A DNA stretch of 64,000 nucleotides from Candidatus Symbiobacter mobilis CR (GTDB lineage: Bacteria; Pseudomonadota; Gammaproteobacteria; Burkholderiales; Burkholderiaceae_C). Shown in pieces: positions 49,512 through 58,404 of this stretch. Within the stretch, counting starts at the first letter, position 1, and every line of letters starts with the position of its first letter. The stretch covers positions 2,604,001-2,668,000 of the forward strand of contig NC_022576.1 in assembly GCF_000477435.1 (NCBI RefSeq), in the 5' to 3' direction. Below the pieces are notes generated by a model. It saw only the letters and a list, made by a program, of their open reading frames with translations. It had not been told where the DNA came from and ran no database searches. Both the position numbers and the translations under genes were made by a program.

Positions 49512-51692
49512 GTGGATTCGACGAAGAAAACTTGTGTACAGCCCGACCCTGGCACCCTGCCTGCCAGGGCGCGCGCCTTTGCGCTGCCCTTGATCGAAGA
49601 TGAGGCGCTGGAAACCGGGGAAGGGCAACTGGCCCACGCCGATGGGGTAGCGCGCATCGTTGCCGGGATGGGTGGATCGCCGACCATGCAGGCGGCGTTG
49701 TACTTGGTGTACGCCAGTGCGTACCTCCATCCGGCGCACGAGCGCATCGCAAAGGGTTTTGGCGACGACCTGGCCGATTTGGTCACACAGACCGCCCGGC
49801 TGGTGGCGGTACAGCGTCGCGCATACGCTGTACGGAACCCTGCTGCGCAGAAGGGGGGCAGCGAACTGGATGCAGTCCAGATCGAGCACGTGCGCAAGAT
49901 GTTGCTGGCGTTTTCGCGCGATGTGCGCGTCGTGTTGCTGCGGCTGGTTTCGCGGCTGCAAACCTTGCGCTACTTTGCGCAGGAAAAGATTGCCACGCCG
50001 CCCGGGCTGGCTGCGGAGTCGCTGCACGTGTTCGCATCGCTGGCCAATCGCCTGGGGATATGGGAACTCAAGTGGGAGTTGGAGGATCTCTCGTTTCGCT
50101 TCCTCGAACCTGAGACCTACTACCGCATCGCATGCCTCCTCAGCGAGCGCCGCGTGGATCGCGAAGCCAGCGTGGAGCGGTTGCGCAGCAGCATCGAAGA
50201 AGGATTGCGGGGGATGGGGATTGCAGCGACGGTCACGGGGCGCCCCAAGCACATCTACAGCATCGTCAAAAAGATGCGCGGCAAATCGCTGGAATTCGAC
50301 CAGGTCTACGACGTGCGCGCATTGCGCGTCATCGTCTCCAGCATCAGAGAGTGCTACGCCGCGCTGGGGTGGATTCACGGCCATTTCCTTCCCCTGACGC
50401 AGGAGTTCGACGATTACATCGCCCGGCCCAAGGCCAACGGGTACCAATCGCTGCACACCGTGATCCACGATATGGACGGTCGTCCCGCAGAGGTGCAGAT
50501 TCGTACACAGGCCATGCATGACCATGCCGAACACGGCGTTGCGGCGCATTGGGCTTACAAGGAGGCAGGCACCAAGGGGTACGCGGGGGTCAGCGCCACA
50601 GGGGAGTACGAGGGCAAGATTGCCGTATTGCGCCAATTGCTGGCGTGGGAGCGCGATTTGTCCGCGCAGCCCATCGCGGACCATGCCGGGCTGGGCGATT
50701 GCATCTATGTGCTGACCCCGCAGGCGGCGATCGTCGAACTGCCGCAGGGCGCCACGCCCGTGGACTTTGCCTACGGAGTCCACACCGCGCTCGGGCATCG
50801 TTGCAGGGGGGCGAGGGTCGATGGTGTGATGGTGCCTTTGCATACGCCGCTGGGCAATGGCCAGACTGTCGAGATCGTTGCGGGCAAGGAAGAAGCCCCC
50901 TCGCGGGACTGGCTCAACCCCGAGTTGGGGTATCTGGTTAGCCATCGCGCCAAGACCAAGGTGCGTGCATGGTTCCATGCCGTGGCGTTGCAGGAGACGA
51001 TGGCGAAAGGGCGCGACGCCGTCACCAAATTGCTGCAACGCGAGGGCAAGACCGCCCTCGCGTTCGAAGACCTGGCTGCGCAATTGGGGTATGACGAAGC
51101 GCAGACGATGTTGGAAGAAGTGGGCCGTGGCCGCCTGCCGTTGCGCAGAATCGAAATCTTGCTGCGCCCGCAACCTGCGCAACCCGAGCTGCTGGAAGTG
51201 CCGCAGACCCTGCCCTCACGCGCTGCGCGCCGCAGATCCCAAGGGGGGCTGCGGGTGGCGGGGGTGGATTCCTTGCTGACGCAGCTTGCCAAATGCTGCA
51301 AGCCCGCCCCGCCAGACGACATTTGCGGATTCGTGGCACGCGGCAAGGGGGTCAGCGTGCATCGCCGCGACTGCCCCAATGTCGGGGAAATGCTGCGCAA
51401 GCATGGCCAGCGTTGGGTCGAGGTCGAATGGGACAGCGCCCCGTCGAAAGAATCGATGCCGACATTCCCGGTCGATATCTTTGTACAGGCCCAAGACCGT
51501 CAGGGGCTGCTGCGGGATATTTCCGACGTGTTCACCCGCGAGCGGATCAATGTGACCGGCGTGCAGACGAGGACGGTCAAGGGCATTGCCTGGATGACTT
51601 TCACGCTCGAAGTGGGCGACGCCGTGCGGCTGCACAAGGTATTGGCGTTGGTCGAGGCGCTCCATGGGGTGCGCTGCGCCCGCAGGCGCTGA
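49512..51692 (+). CDS. relA: (p)ppGpp synthetase RelA
   Basis: Ribosome-associated synthetase of the stringent response. From GTG 49512, preceded by GGGGA at good spacing, it has 726 residues. The N-terminal HD hydrolase domain lacks the HD and ED catalytic pairs (HADGVARIV region), so it should only synthesise. The synthetase domain has GRPKHIYSIVKKM, FDQVYDVRALRVI and RPKANGYQSLHTV. TGS (VYVLTPQAAIVELPQGATPVDFAY), zinc-finger CCKPAPPDDICGF and ACT domains follow. An in-frame TTG at 49470 inside thyA is a less likely start. The expected separate spoT is outside the window. Confidence 0.95.
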   Translation: MDSTKKTCVQPDPGTLPARARAFALPLIEDEALETGEGQLAHADGVARIVAGMGGSPTMQAALYLVYASAYLHPAHERIAKGFGDDLADLVTQTARLVAVQRRAYAVRNPAAQKGGSELDAVQIEHVRKMLLAFSRDVRVVLLRLVSRLQTLRYFAQEKIATPPGLAAESLHVFASLANRLGIWELKWELEDLSFRFLEPETYYRIACLLSERRVDREASVERLRSSIEEGLRGMGIAATVTGRPKHIYSIVKKMRGKSLEFDQVYDVRALRVIVSSIRECYAALGWIHGHFLPLTQEFDDYIARPKANGYQSLHTVIHDMDGRPAEVQIRTQAMHDHAEHGVAAHWAYKEAGTKGYAGVSATGEYEGKIAVLRQLLAWERDLSAQPIADHAGLGDCIYVLTPQAAIVELPQGATPVDFAYGVHTALGHRCRGARVDGVMVPLHTPLGNGQTVEIVAGKEEAPSRDWLNPELGYLVSHRAKTKVRAWFHAVALQETMAKGRDAVTKLLQREGKTALAFEDLAAQLGYDEAQTMLEEVGRGRLPLRRIEILLRPQPAQPELLEVPQTLPSRAARRRSQGGLRVAGVDSLLTQLAKCCKPAPPDDICGFVARGKGVSVHRRDCPNVGEMLRKHGQRWVEVEWDSAPSKESMPTFPVDIFVQAQDRQGLLRDISDVFTRERINVTGVQTRTVKGIAWMTFTLEVGDAVRLHKVLALVEALHGVRCARRR

Positions 51693-51720
51693 GGCCCCGT
51701 CGCATCGATGGGAGGACACC

Positions 51721-53196
51721 ATGCGCACTTTTCTGTGGCACGACTACGAAACCTTTGGCGCAGACGCACGTGGCACGCGGCCTGCGCAGTTTGCAGCCGT
51801 ACGCACCGATGGCGACCTCGAACCCGTGGGCGAACCCGTCGTGTGGTACTGCCAGCTTGCCGACGACTTTCTGCCCGACCCCGACGCCTGCCGTCTGACG
51901 GGAATCACCCCGCAGGAATGCCTGGAGCGGGGGGTGGCCGAGCACGAATTTGCCCGGCGCATCGCGCAACTGTTCGCGCAGCCGGAGACGATCGGCGTGG
52001 GCTACAACTCGATCCGCTTCGACGACGAAGTCACGCGCTTTCTGTTTTGGCGCAATCTGATCGACCCCTACGCCCGGGAGTGGAAAAACGGCTGTGGACG
52101 TTGGGATCTGCTCGACGTGGTGCGCGCCGTGTATGCCCTGCGCCCGGACGGTATCGCGTGGCCCCGGAACCCGGACGGCATTCCCTCGTTCCGTCTGGAA
52201 GATCTGGGCGCCGCCAATGACCTGGAACACGACCGCCCCCACGATGCTGCGCAGGACGTGTACGCCACCATTGCCTTGGCGCGCCTGATCCGTTCCCGCC
52301 AGCCCCGGCTGTTTTCTTTCTGCCTGGGGTTGCACAAAAAGGCCGGGGTGCTCCAAGAACTGGGCTTGCCGGGGATGCTGGCCACACCGCGCCCGTTCTG
52401 GCATGTCTCTGGCATGTACCCGGCGCAGCGGGGCTGCCTGGCGCTGGTGTGGCCGTTGGGGATGGCTCCTGGTAGCGACAACGAGCTGTTGGTGTGGGAC
52501 TTGGCGCAGGATCCGCGTGAACTGGCCGGTTTGTCCGCAACGCAAATGCGGGAGCGGATGTTTGTCGCGACCGCCGATCTGCCTGCCGGAACGCAGCGCC
52601 TTCCGCTCAAAACGATTCACCTCAACAAGTCGCCAGTGGTGGTGCGCTCCCCAAAAGTGCTCGATCCCGCGAGGGCTGAAGAACTGGGGATCGACTTGGA
52701 TGCGCTGCGTCGGCACGCCGAATACGCTGCGGGCCTGCCCAGGCTCGACCACGTCTGGGGAGATGTGTACAAGCGTTCGCCCAAAGCGCAGTCGGATGTC
52801 GATCTGGCGCTGTACGAAGGATTCATCGGTTCTGCAGACCGGCGACGCCTCGATGCGCTGCGGGCGCTGCCTCCGCAGGAGCTGGCCGCAGCCCGGACGC
52901 GCTTCGACGACCCACGACTTGCGGAATTGTGCTGGCGCTACCGTGCGCGCAATTTCCCCGATACCCTGTCTCCCGCCGAGGTACAGCGTTGGCAAGAACA
53001 CCGCCGCAGCCGATGGGAAGAAGGCGCAGGAGGCTCGCTGACTTTGGATGCCTATCTGGAGGCATTGGACAAATGGCCCGGCGCCACGGCAAGATCCCCC
53101 GCCGACGCCGTAGGTTCTTCGATGACCGAAGCGACGACCGGAGCGACAGCAAATGACCCGGTACGAAGGGCCTTGTTGGAATATGTGGGGAGATAG
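51721..53196 (+). CDS. sbcB: Exodeoxyribonuclease I
   Basis: Single-strand 3'-5' exonuclease used in mismatch repair and recombination. It has 491 residues from ATG 51721, with GGAGG upstream. DEDDh catalytic residues appear in HDYETFG (first Asp/Glu), GYNSIRFDDE and RPHDAAQDVYAT (His/Asp). The SH3-like and C-terminal domains follow (LNKSPVVV...). The last 30 residues are Thr/Ala-rich and poorly conserved. It starts 28 bases after relA. Confidence 0.93.
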   Translation: MRTFLWHDYETFGADARGTRPAQFAAVRTDGDLEPVGEPVVWYCQLADDFLPDPDACRLTGITPQECLERGVAEHEFARRIAQLFAQPETIGVGYNSIRFDDEVTRFLFWRNLIDPYAREWKNGCGRWDLLDVVRAVYALRPDGIAWPRNPDGIPSFRLEDLGAANDLEHDRPHDAAQDVYATIALARLIRSRQPRLFSFCLGLHKKAGVLQELGLPGMLATPRPFWHVSGMYPAQRGCLALVWPLGMAPGSDNELLVWDLAQDPRELAGLSATQMRERMFVATADLPAGTQRLPLKTIHLNKSPVVVRSPKVLDPARAEELGIDLDALRRHAEYAAGLPRLDHVWGDVYKRSPKAQSDVDLALYEGFIGSADRRRLDALRALPPQELAAARTRFDDPRLAELCWRYRARNFPDTLSPAEVQRWQEHRRSRWEEGAGGSLTLDAYLEALDKWPGATARSPADAVGSSMTEATTGATANDPVRRALLEYVGR

Positions 53197-53288
53197 GGCG
53201 GCATTTCCGCACTAGCGCGGCTCCTCTGCACTCGCTCCTTGCCGTTTCACGGCCTGGACCATTGCGCTTCGTCGATACCCTATGCCGG

Positions 53289-53447
53289 TCACTCGGAAAG
53301 CGTCAGGGGGAATACAGCGTCGGGCAAGTACAGTGGGCCGGTCTGCCCACAGGCGGTGAGTAGGGTGGTGGCGAGCACCAGGGAACAGGCGAGCCATCGG
53401 GATCGGGCATGGCGGGCAATGCGGTACGTGCTGGGAGAAGGAACCAT
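53289..53447 (-). CDS. lptM: LptM-type lipoprotein
   Basis: Small lipoprotein of 52 residues, too short for many gene finders. A basic start (RIARHARSRWLA) leads to a hydrophobic stretch and the lipobox LLTAC (Cys33). The mature part opens CGQTGPLYLP, the diagnostic sequence of LptM (formerly YifL), which helps LptD maturation in the outer membrane. The usual head-to-head position with cyaY is present; here its ATG (53447) lies in the same CCATGG as the cyaY ATG. lysA, often next, is absent: sbcB ends convergently at 53196. The start codon could be misjudged because no ribosome site is visible. Confidence 0.85.
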   Translation of the reverse strand: MVPSPSTYRIARHARSRWLACSLVLATTLLTACGQTGPLYLPDAVFPLTLSE

Positions 53448-53772
53448 GGTGGACAACGACAGGGAGTTTTGGGATCGGGCGCAGCGGGTGTTGGCTGCGG
53501 TGGAGGAGGGTTGCGATACGCAGAGTATCGATATCGACTGCTGTCGCTCGGGCGATATGCTGACGTTGACCCCGGAGCGCGGAGGCCAGATCGTGGTGAA
53601 CCTGCAAAAGCCTTTGCAGGAGATCTGGCTGGCAGCCGGGGAGGGGGGCTACCACTTTCGCTTCGATGGGCAGCGCTGGCTCGACACCCGGGGTCGAGGC
53701 GGGTTTTTCGACATCCTTTCGCGGATTGCGAGCGATAGCGCAGGGTGCGTGCTGTCGTTCGAGGAGCGGTGA
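53446..53772 (+). CDS. cyaY: Iron-sulfur assembly protein CyaY (frataxin)
   Basis: Frataxin homologue of 108 residues, the usual bacterial length. It binds iron and modulates the IscS/IscU machinery. The acidic N-terminal helix (NDREFWDRAQRVLAAVEEG) and the sheet region GGQIVVNLQKPLQEIWLAA then DTRGRGGFFDILSRI match the family. ATG 53446 is preceded by AGAAGGA. Divergent from lptM. Confidence 0.95.
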   Translation: MVDNDREFWDRAQRVLAAVEEGCDTQSIDIDCCRSGDMLTLTPERGGQIVVNLQKPLQEIWLAAGEGGYHFRFDGQRWLDTRGRGGFFDILSRIASDSAGCVLSFEER

Positions 53773-53975
53773 AGCGGCTGCCGTTGCTGCGCCACAGTGT
53801 GGTGGAATGCCCCGGTCGGACGGTTTTCACGCAGGGCCGCTGACGATAATTCCTTATCCTGGGGATTCTCTGGGCTACGGTGCGCATACATCATGAATCA
53901 CGGGGACGGGAGATGTGTGCATACCCTAGGGGTGTCTTGGGGGTGTTCTTCGACAACTTCGTTCAAGGAATCGGT

Positions 53976-54620
53976 ATGAAAAAGCAATGGTGGATGGTTG
54001 CGGCGCTTGCCGCAGCAGGCAGCGCGGCGCAGGCGCATGAGCTGTATGCCGGAGTGGGGCTGCCCGGCTTGGTCGAGCTGGGGTATGCCTTTCCCATGGC
54101 GCGCAACTGGGGTGTACGCGCTGAATTTGCCGGAGGGCTGAAAGCCGACAAGAACGGGGAACGCGAAGGGGTGAATTACCTCGGCGAAATTCGCTCGAAT
54201 CGCGTGGGGTTGCTGGCGGACTGGTTTCCGTTCGAGAGCGGGTTCCGGCTCGTCGGCGGGCTGACCGTCAACGACATCAAAGCCAATTTGCGTGGCGTGG
54301 GTGCGGGCACCGCGACGATCAACAGCAAAACCGTGGATATGACGGGGGAAACCTTCAACGTCGATGTGCGCTTTCCTTCCGTGACCCCGTATGTGGGCAT
54401 CGGCTATGGCCACCACCTTCGCGATACCAAGGGCTGGGGGTTCCACGCCGATCTGGGCGTGATGGTGGGGTCTTTCAATACGAAAGTGGAGACCACTCTG
54501 GTCGATAGCGGCAAGGTAGACCAAGCAGACATCGACGCGGAAACCCAGGATTTGCGTGATTCCCTGAATTCGCACTCGATCCTGCCCAGCTTGTCGCTGG
54601 GGGTGACGTACACCTACTGA
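53976..54620 (+). CDS. Outer-membrane beta-barrel protein (OmpW/porin-like, unidentified)
   Basis: Secreted protein of 214 residues. The signal peptide MKKQWWMVAALAAAGSAAQA has a plausible cleavage site AQA/HE. The mature part alternates polar and hydrophobic residues (GVRAEFAGGL, GFRLVGGLTV, FPSVTPYVGIGYGHHL) and ends LSLGVTYTY with a terminal aromatic, typical of an outer-membrane barrel. I could not assign a family beyond that. ATG 53976 has AAGGA upstream. It is followed by an intrinsic terminator. The 203-base gap before it holds no feature I recognise. Confidence 0.8.
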   Translation: MKKQWWMVAALAAAGSAAQAHELYAGVGLPGLVELGYAFPMARNWGVRAEFAGGLKADKNGEREGVNYLGEIRSNRVGLLADWFPFESGFRLVGGLTVNDIKANLRGVGAGTATINSKTVDMTGETFNVDVRFPSVTPYVGIGYGHHLRDTKGWGFHADLGVMVGSFNTKVETTLVDSGKVDQADIDAETQDLRDSLNSHSILPSLSLGVTYTY

Positions 54621-54658
54621 GACCCGTCGGGTTTTTTCGATCCAGGCGTTGCTTCCAA

Positions 54659-54694
54659 CCCCCACCGGGCGCCGGTGCGTTCGGTGGGGGTTTT
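54659..54694 (+). terminator. Rho-independent terminator
   Basis: CCCCCACCG (54659-54667) pairs exactly with CGGTGGGGG (54682-54690), followed by TTTT. It ends transcription of the outer-membrane gene, 21 bases before the parA start. Confidence 0.8.
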
Positions 54695-54715
54695 CGTGTA
54701 CGCGGGTGCGTAGCC

Positions 54716-55507
54716 ATGGCATGGAATTTGTGCGTTGCCAACCAGAAGGGCGGTGTCGGCAAGACGACGACCACCGTCAACCTTGCTGCAGGGCTGGCCA
54801 AGCTCGGGCGCAGGGTGTTGATGGTCGATCTCGATCCCCAGGGCAATGCGACGATGGGGTCGGGCATTGACAAGCGCACGCTGCCGTTGTCGGTGTACCA
54901 CGTGTTGTTGGGTACGGCAACGATCGAGGAAGCACGGGTGCGCAATGCACGGCTCTTTGACGCGGGGTGCGGCTACGACGTGGTGGCTGCGAACCGCGAG
55001 CTATCCGGCGCTGAAGTGGAGCTTGTCGAGCTGGAGCGGCGCGAATCTCGGTTGCGCGAGGCTCTTGCGCTCGTCGATGACGCCTATGACTTCATTCTGG
55101 TGGACTGCCCGCCCAGCCTGTCGATGCTGACGCTCAACGCCTTGTGTTGCGCCAGAGGGGTGGTCGTGCCGATGCAGTGCGAATACTTCGCACTGGAAGG
55201 GCTGGCCGACCTTGTGAATACGATTCGCCAGGTTCATGCCAATCTGCACCGTGGTTTGCAGCATATTGGGCTGCTGCGCATCATGTTCGACCCTCGCGTG
55301 ACTTTGCAGCAGCAGGTCAGCCAAGAGCTGGAAGCACGCTACCAAGACAAGGGTCAGTTGTTCCAAACCATCATCCCGCGCAATGTCCGTCTTGCGGAAG
55401 CGCCGAGCTACGGGCTTCCCGGCGTGGTGTTCGACCCTTCCTCCAAGGGCGCGCGGGCTTTTTGTGCATTTGCCCAGGAGCTGGCTGACCGCTTTGCCAC
55501 TGCATAG
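54716..55507 (+). CDS. parA: ParA-family partition ATPase (orphan)
   Basis: Walker-type ATPase of 263 residues. The deviant Walker A is KGGVGKTT (residues 11-18), switch region VDLDPQGNATMG, Walker B DFILVDCPPSL, and the C-terminal EAPSYGLPGVVFDPSSKGA typical of chromosomal ParA/Soj. It normally acts with ParB at parS sites. No parB follows, and no gidA/gidB or parS-like site was noticed. The next gene is an HxlR-type regulator. It may be a divergent ParA that positions another cargo. Confidence 0.88.
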   Translation: MAWNLCVANQKGGVGKTTTTVNLAAGLAKLGRRVLMVDLDPQGNATMGSGIDKRTLPLSVYHVLLGTATIEEARVRNARLFDAGCGYDVVAANRELSGAEVELVELERRESRLREALALVDDAYDFILVDCPPSLSMLTLNALCCARGVVVPMQCEYFALEGLADLVNTIRQVHANLHRGLQHIGLLRIMFDPRVTLQQQVSQELEARYQDKGQLFQTIIPRNVRLAEAPSYGLPGVVFDPSSKGARAFCAFAQELADRFATA

Positions 55508-55569
55508 GATGTGCGGTGGGTGGCGGGCGCTGTTGCTCCGGGTACCCCCCCTTTTTTCGATCTTTCACC

Positions 55570-55935
55570 ATGGAAAACAAAGAAAACACCTTGGCAATCC
55601 ATCGCCTACTCGCTTTGCTGGAGGCGCGCTACGCGATGCGCATCTTGTGGGCTTTGGCCGATGGCCGGGCGCAGACTTTCCGGCTGTTACAAGACAGCGT
55701 GGGAGGGGTCACGCCCAATACCCTCAACGCCCGGCTTAAGGAATTGCGCGCTGCGGGGGTGATCACGCACGGAACCGGCGGCTATTTTTTGACTCCCGCC
55801 GGGGAGCAACTCGTCGCCTGCGTCGGCACCCTGGTGAATCTGGCCGTCCGCTGGTCCGGGGAAGGCCGGATGCCCAACGGGGTAGCCGCTGTACGCATGG
55901 GGCGTGTGAGCTGCGCGGAGGACAAGGCAAGCTAA
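55570..55935 (+). CDS. Winged-helix regulator, HxlR-like
   Basis: Protein of 121 residues. A winged helix-turn-helix at about 5-75 (RILWALADGRAQTFRLLQDSVGG, then TPNTLNARLKELRAAGVI) resembles HxlR-type transcription regulators. A C-terminal tail without clear family features follows. HxlR proteins often sense redox or reactive electrophiles through a Cys near the N-terminus, but no Cys is in that position here. ATG 55570 is preceded by no strong ribosome site. It sits between parA and rplU. Confidence 0.75.
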   Translation: MENKENTLAIHRLLALLEARYAMRILWALADGRAQTFRLLQDSVGGVTPNTLNARLKELRAAGVITHGTGGYFLTPAGEQLVACVGTLVNLAVRWSGEGRMPNGVAAVRMGRVSCAEDKAS

Positions 55936-55970
55936 AGGCTTGTCCGTAAGCGATGGACATAGGCCGCTGC

Positions 55971-56054
55971 ATATCGCGACTTCCGTCGCTCCTGCAACAT
56001 CTTGCGCAGTGCTGCGCATGCATTTGCGTTGCAGGAATGGCGGAAATCGCGATA
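55971..56054. repeat. Inverted REP pair (BIME-like)
   Basis: Two REP units in opposite orientation: ATATCGCGACTTCCGTCGCT + CCTGCAAC at 55971-55998, and CGTTGCAGGAATGGCGGAAA + TCGCGATAG at 56027-56054. They are separated by 28 bases that include a small palindrome (GCGCAGTGCTGCGC). The pair lies between the HxlR gene and rplU. Confidence 0.8.
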
Positions 56055-56116
56055 GCGCTTATGCGAAAATCTTCGGCTTCCCCCCAAATTTGGGCGTAGA
56101 TTGACGAGAGGAAAAC

Positions 56117-56437
56117 ATGTACGCAGTCATAAAAACCGGAGGCAAACAATACAAGGTTGCCCCTGGCGAAAAAATCAAGGTAGAACAGATCGCTGCGGAA
56201 GTCGGGCAAGAAGTGGTGCTGAGCGAAGTGCTCGCCGTGGGTGCTGGTGCGGAATTGCGCGTTGGTGCTCCTCTGGTGGCCGGTGTCAGCGTGCGCGCCA
56301 AGGTGCTGTCGCAGGGCAAGCACCCCAAGGTGCGCATCTTCAAGCTGCGCCGCCGCAAACACTACCAAAAGCACCAGGGGCACCGCCAGCGGTACACCGA
56401 ATTGCTGATCGAGGCGATCGACACCATTGAGGGCTAA
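56117..56437 (+). CDS. rplU: 50S ribosomal protein L21
   Basis: Large-subunit ribosomal protein of 106 residues, normal length. It opens [13 protein letters not shown] and includes [21 protein letters not shown], both characteristic of bL21. ATG 56117 follows GAGAGGAAAAC. rpmA starts 47 bases after its stop. Confidence 0.97.
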   Translation: MYAVIKTGGKQYKVAPGEKIKVEQIAAEVGQEVVLSEVLAVGAGAELRVGAPLVAGVSVRAKVLSQGKHPKVRIFKLRRRKHYQKHQGHRQRYTELLIEAIDTIEG

Positions 56438-56484
56438 GTGCCTTCCGGGCGCTCACCTGTCACCACTTCCGAGGAGAACATTCC

Positions 56485-56742
56485 ATGGCACACAAAAAAG
56501 GCGGCGGTTCCACACGCAATGGCCGCGATTCGCAGCCGAAGATGCTCGGCGTCAAGGTTTTCGGCAGCCAGCGTATCCAGGCTGGTGCGATCATCGTTCG
56601 CCAGCGCGGCACCCGTTTCCATCCGGGGACGAATGTCGGCCTTGGGCGGGATCACACGCTCTTTGCGCTGACCGATGGCACGGTCCAGTTTGCGGTGCGC
56701 GGCGCCTTGCGCAGGCAGACGGTCAGCGTCGTCGCTGCATAG
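56485..56742 (+). CDS. rpmA: 50S ribosomal protein L27
   Basis: Ribosomal protein of 85 residues. It opens [19 protein letters not shown] and includes GVKVFGSQ and [13 protein letters not shown], standard bL27 sequence. The A/P-site N-terminal tail is not preceded by an extension. ATG 56485 follows GAGGAG. Confidence 0.97.
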   Translation: MAHKKGGGSTRNGRDSQPKMLGVKVFGSQRIQAGAIIVRQRGTRFHPGTNVGLGRDHTLFALTDGTVQFAVRGALRRQTVSVVAA

Positions 56743-56807
56743 CGCCTGCGCGGCTGAGCACCTGCCTCTGCCCCTACCCCTGCCCTTAGGGCGACTGGTC
56801 GTCCTGG

Positions 56808-56832
56808 AACCCTGCCCCGCGCAGGGTTTTTT
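56808..56832 (+). terminator. Terminator-like hairpin before obgE
   Basis: AACCCTGC (56808-56815) pairs with GCAGGGTT (56821-56828) around a five-base loop, followed by a run of T. It ends only five bases before the obgE ATG and occupies its ribosome-binding region. It may partly terminate the ribosomal-protein transcript or serve as an attenuator of obgE. Confidence 0.7.
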
Positions 56833-56837
56833 GTTTT

Positions 56838-57887
56838 ATGAAATTCGTTGACGAAGCCTATATCGAAATCTGCGCCGGGGACGGCGGTGCGGGGTGCTCC
56901 GCGTTTCGGCACGAGAAGTTCCGCGAATTCGGCGGTCCCAGCGGCGGGGACGGCGGGCGTGGCGGGCATGTGTACGCCGTGGCCGACCCCAACCTCAACA
57001 CCCTCGTGGACTACCGCTATGCACGACGGCACGAAGCCCAGCGTGGCCAGCATGGCATGGGTTCGGACATGTACGGCGCAGCAGGGCATGACATCACCCT
57101 GAAGATGCCGGTGGGTACGGTCATTCGCGATGCGCAATCGGGCGAAGTCCTGTTTGAACTGTTGCAGCCTGGCGAGGTCATCACCCTGGCCAAGGGAGGC
57201 GATGGGGGGTTTGGCAATCTGCACTACAAAAGTTCGACCAACCGCGCGCCACGCCAGAAGACGGTGGGGTGGCCGGGGGAACGGCGCTCGCTCCAGCTTG
57301 AATTGCGGGTGCTGGCGGACGTCGGCCTGCTGGGGCTGCCCAATGCAGGCAAGTCGACGCTGATCAGCGCGGTATCCAACGCACGGCCGCGGATTGCGGA
57401 CTACCCCTTCACCACGCTGTACCCCCATCTTGGCGTCGTGCGGGTGGGGCCTGAGCAGAGCTTTGTGATTGCAGACTTGCCTGGCCTCATCGAAGGCGCT
57501 TCGGAAGGGGCTGGGCTGGGGCACCAGTTTTTGCGACATCTGCAACGTACCCGCTTGTTGTTGCACGTGGTCGATATGGCGCCCTTTGACGGCAGCGACC
57601 CCGTTGCCGGTGCCCAAAAAATTGTCGAAGAGCTGCGCAAGTACGACGAAGCGCTGTACCAAAAACCTCGCTGGCTCGTGCTCAACAAGGTCGATATGGT
57701 TCCCGAAGAGGAACGCGCCGAACGGGTGCAAGCGCTTGTGGCCCGGATGGAGGAAGGCGCGCCGGTTTTTTGCATCTCGGCGTTGACCCACATGGGCTGT
57801 ACGGCGCTAATGCAGGCCGTGTACCAGCATCTCGCATCGTTGCGTGCGAATTCGATCGAAGAACCGCAGGATGGGCGGTTTGCGTAG
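56838..57887 (+). CDS. obgE: Obg-family GTPase
   Basis: Essential GTPase of 349 residues involved in 50S maturation and stress signalling. The glycine-rich Obg domain (1-157) opens [15 protein letters not shown]. The G domain has G1 GLPNAGKST (about 167), G3 DLPGLIEGA, and G4 NKVD. The long C-terminal extension of some species is short here. It starts 95 bases after rpmA. It is the last chromosomal-core gene before the accessory region; proB, often next, is not in this window. Confidence 0.96.
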   Translation: MKFVDEAYIEICAGDGGAGCSAFRHEKFREFGGPSGGDGGRGGHVYAVADPNLNTLVDYRYARRHEAQRGQHGMGSDMYGAAGHDITLKMPVGTVIRDAQSGEVLFELLQPGEVITLAKGGDGGFGNLHYKSSTNRAPRQKTVGWPGERRSLQLELRVLADVGLLGLPNAGKSTLISAVSNARPRIADYPFTTLYPHLGVVRVGPEQSFVIADLPGLIEGASEGAGLGHQFLRHLQRTRLLLHVVDMAPFDGSDPVAGAQKIVEELRKYDEALYQKPRWLVLNKVDMVPEEERAERVQALVARMEEGAPVFCISALTHMGCTALMQAVYQHLASLRANSIEEPQDGRFA

Positions 57888-57945
57888 GGGATGCGCAGTG
57901 AAAGCGGACCCGAACAAACCGTTGATGCTTTCGATCTTCAACATC

Positions 57946-58404
57946 TCAACGGCATTCAGAGTCCCAGATCGCACGCTCCTTAGTATTGTCTGGAGGCGGG
58001 TATGCACAGGGATTCTCAGGAGGAAGCGTGGTTGTCGAAGACACAGGGGGCTTCGCAGCAGGGGGGCGCAATCCCGGGTATTTCGCTTGAACTACACCGG
58101 CGATTTGCCAGAGAACTAACGCATTCACCAAGGTCGCCACGCCCACAGCGCTGGCAATCCCAGCACCAAAACGCCGAAGCAGCCTTTCAACCAATCCGCC
58201 GATCAACGCACCTGATGCAATGCCAGCAAAGAGGCCGACCCAAGCGAAAAAACTAAAAAAACCTAACGCAAAAACCGTCCCAAAGCTATCTGCATTTTGG
58301 GGAAGCCGAAGATAACCTCCAAACCCCAGCCAAGCGCCCCACACGCCCCCGAGCAAAGGCCATGAAATGCGGACGGCCCACCAGAAATGGTTCCCGTTCT
58401 TCAT
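57946..58404 (-). CDS. Small membrane protein of unknown function (terminal cassette gene)
   Basis: Protein of 152 residues with about three membrane segments (WPLLGGVWGAWLGFGGYL, FALGFFSFFAWVGLFAGIAS, and VATLVNALVLWQIAGVV) and a Pro-rich C-terminal tail (LRPPAAKPPVSSTTT). No family was recognised. Its ATG 58404 overlaps the stop of the upstream gene (ATGA), so the two are translationally coupled. Its stop is about 60 bases from the obgE end, in the opposite direction. The pair lies in front of an attC-like site and may form the last cassette of an integron-type array. No clear attC follows this gene. Confidence 0.7.
   Translation of the reverse strand: MKNGNHFWWAVRISWPLLGGVWGAWLGFGGYLRLPQNADSFGTVFALGFFSFFAWVGLFAGIASGALIGGLVERLLRRFGAGIASAVGVATLVNALVLWQIAGVVQAKYPGLRPPAAKPPVSSTTTLPPENPCAYPPPDNTKERAIWDSECR

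Noticed and set aside
54622..54637. Second terminator ACCCGTCGGGTTTTTT after the outer-membrane gene
   Set aside because: Only four base pairs can form with a minimal loop; the hairpin at 54659 is far stronger.
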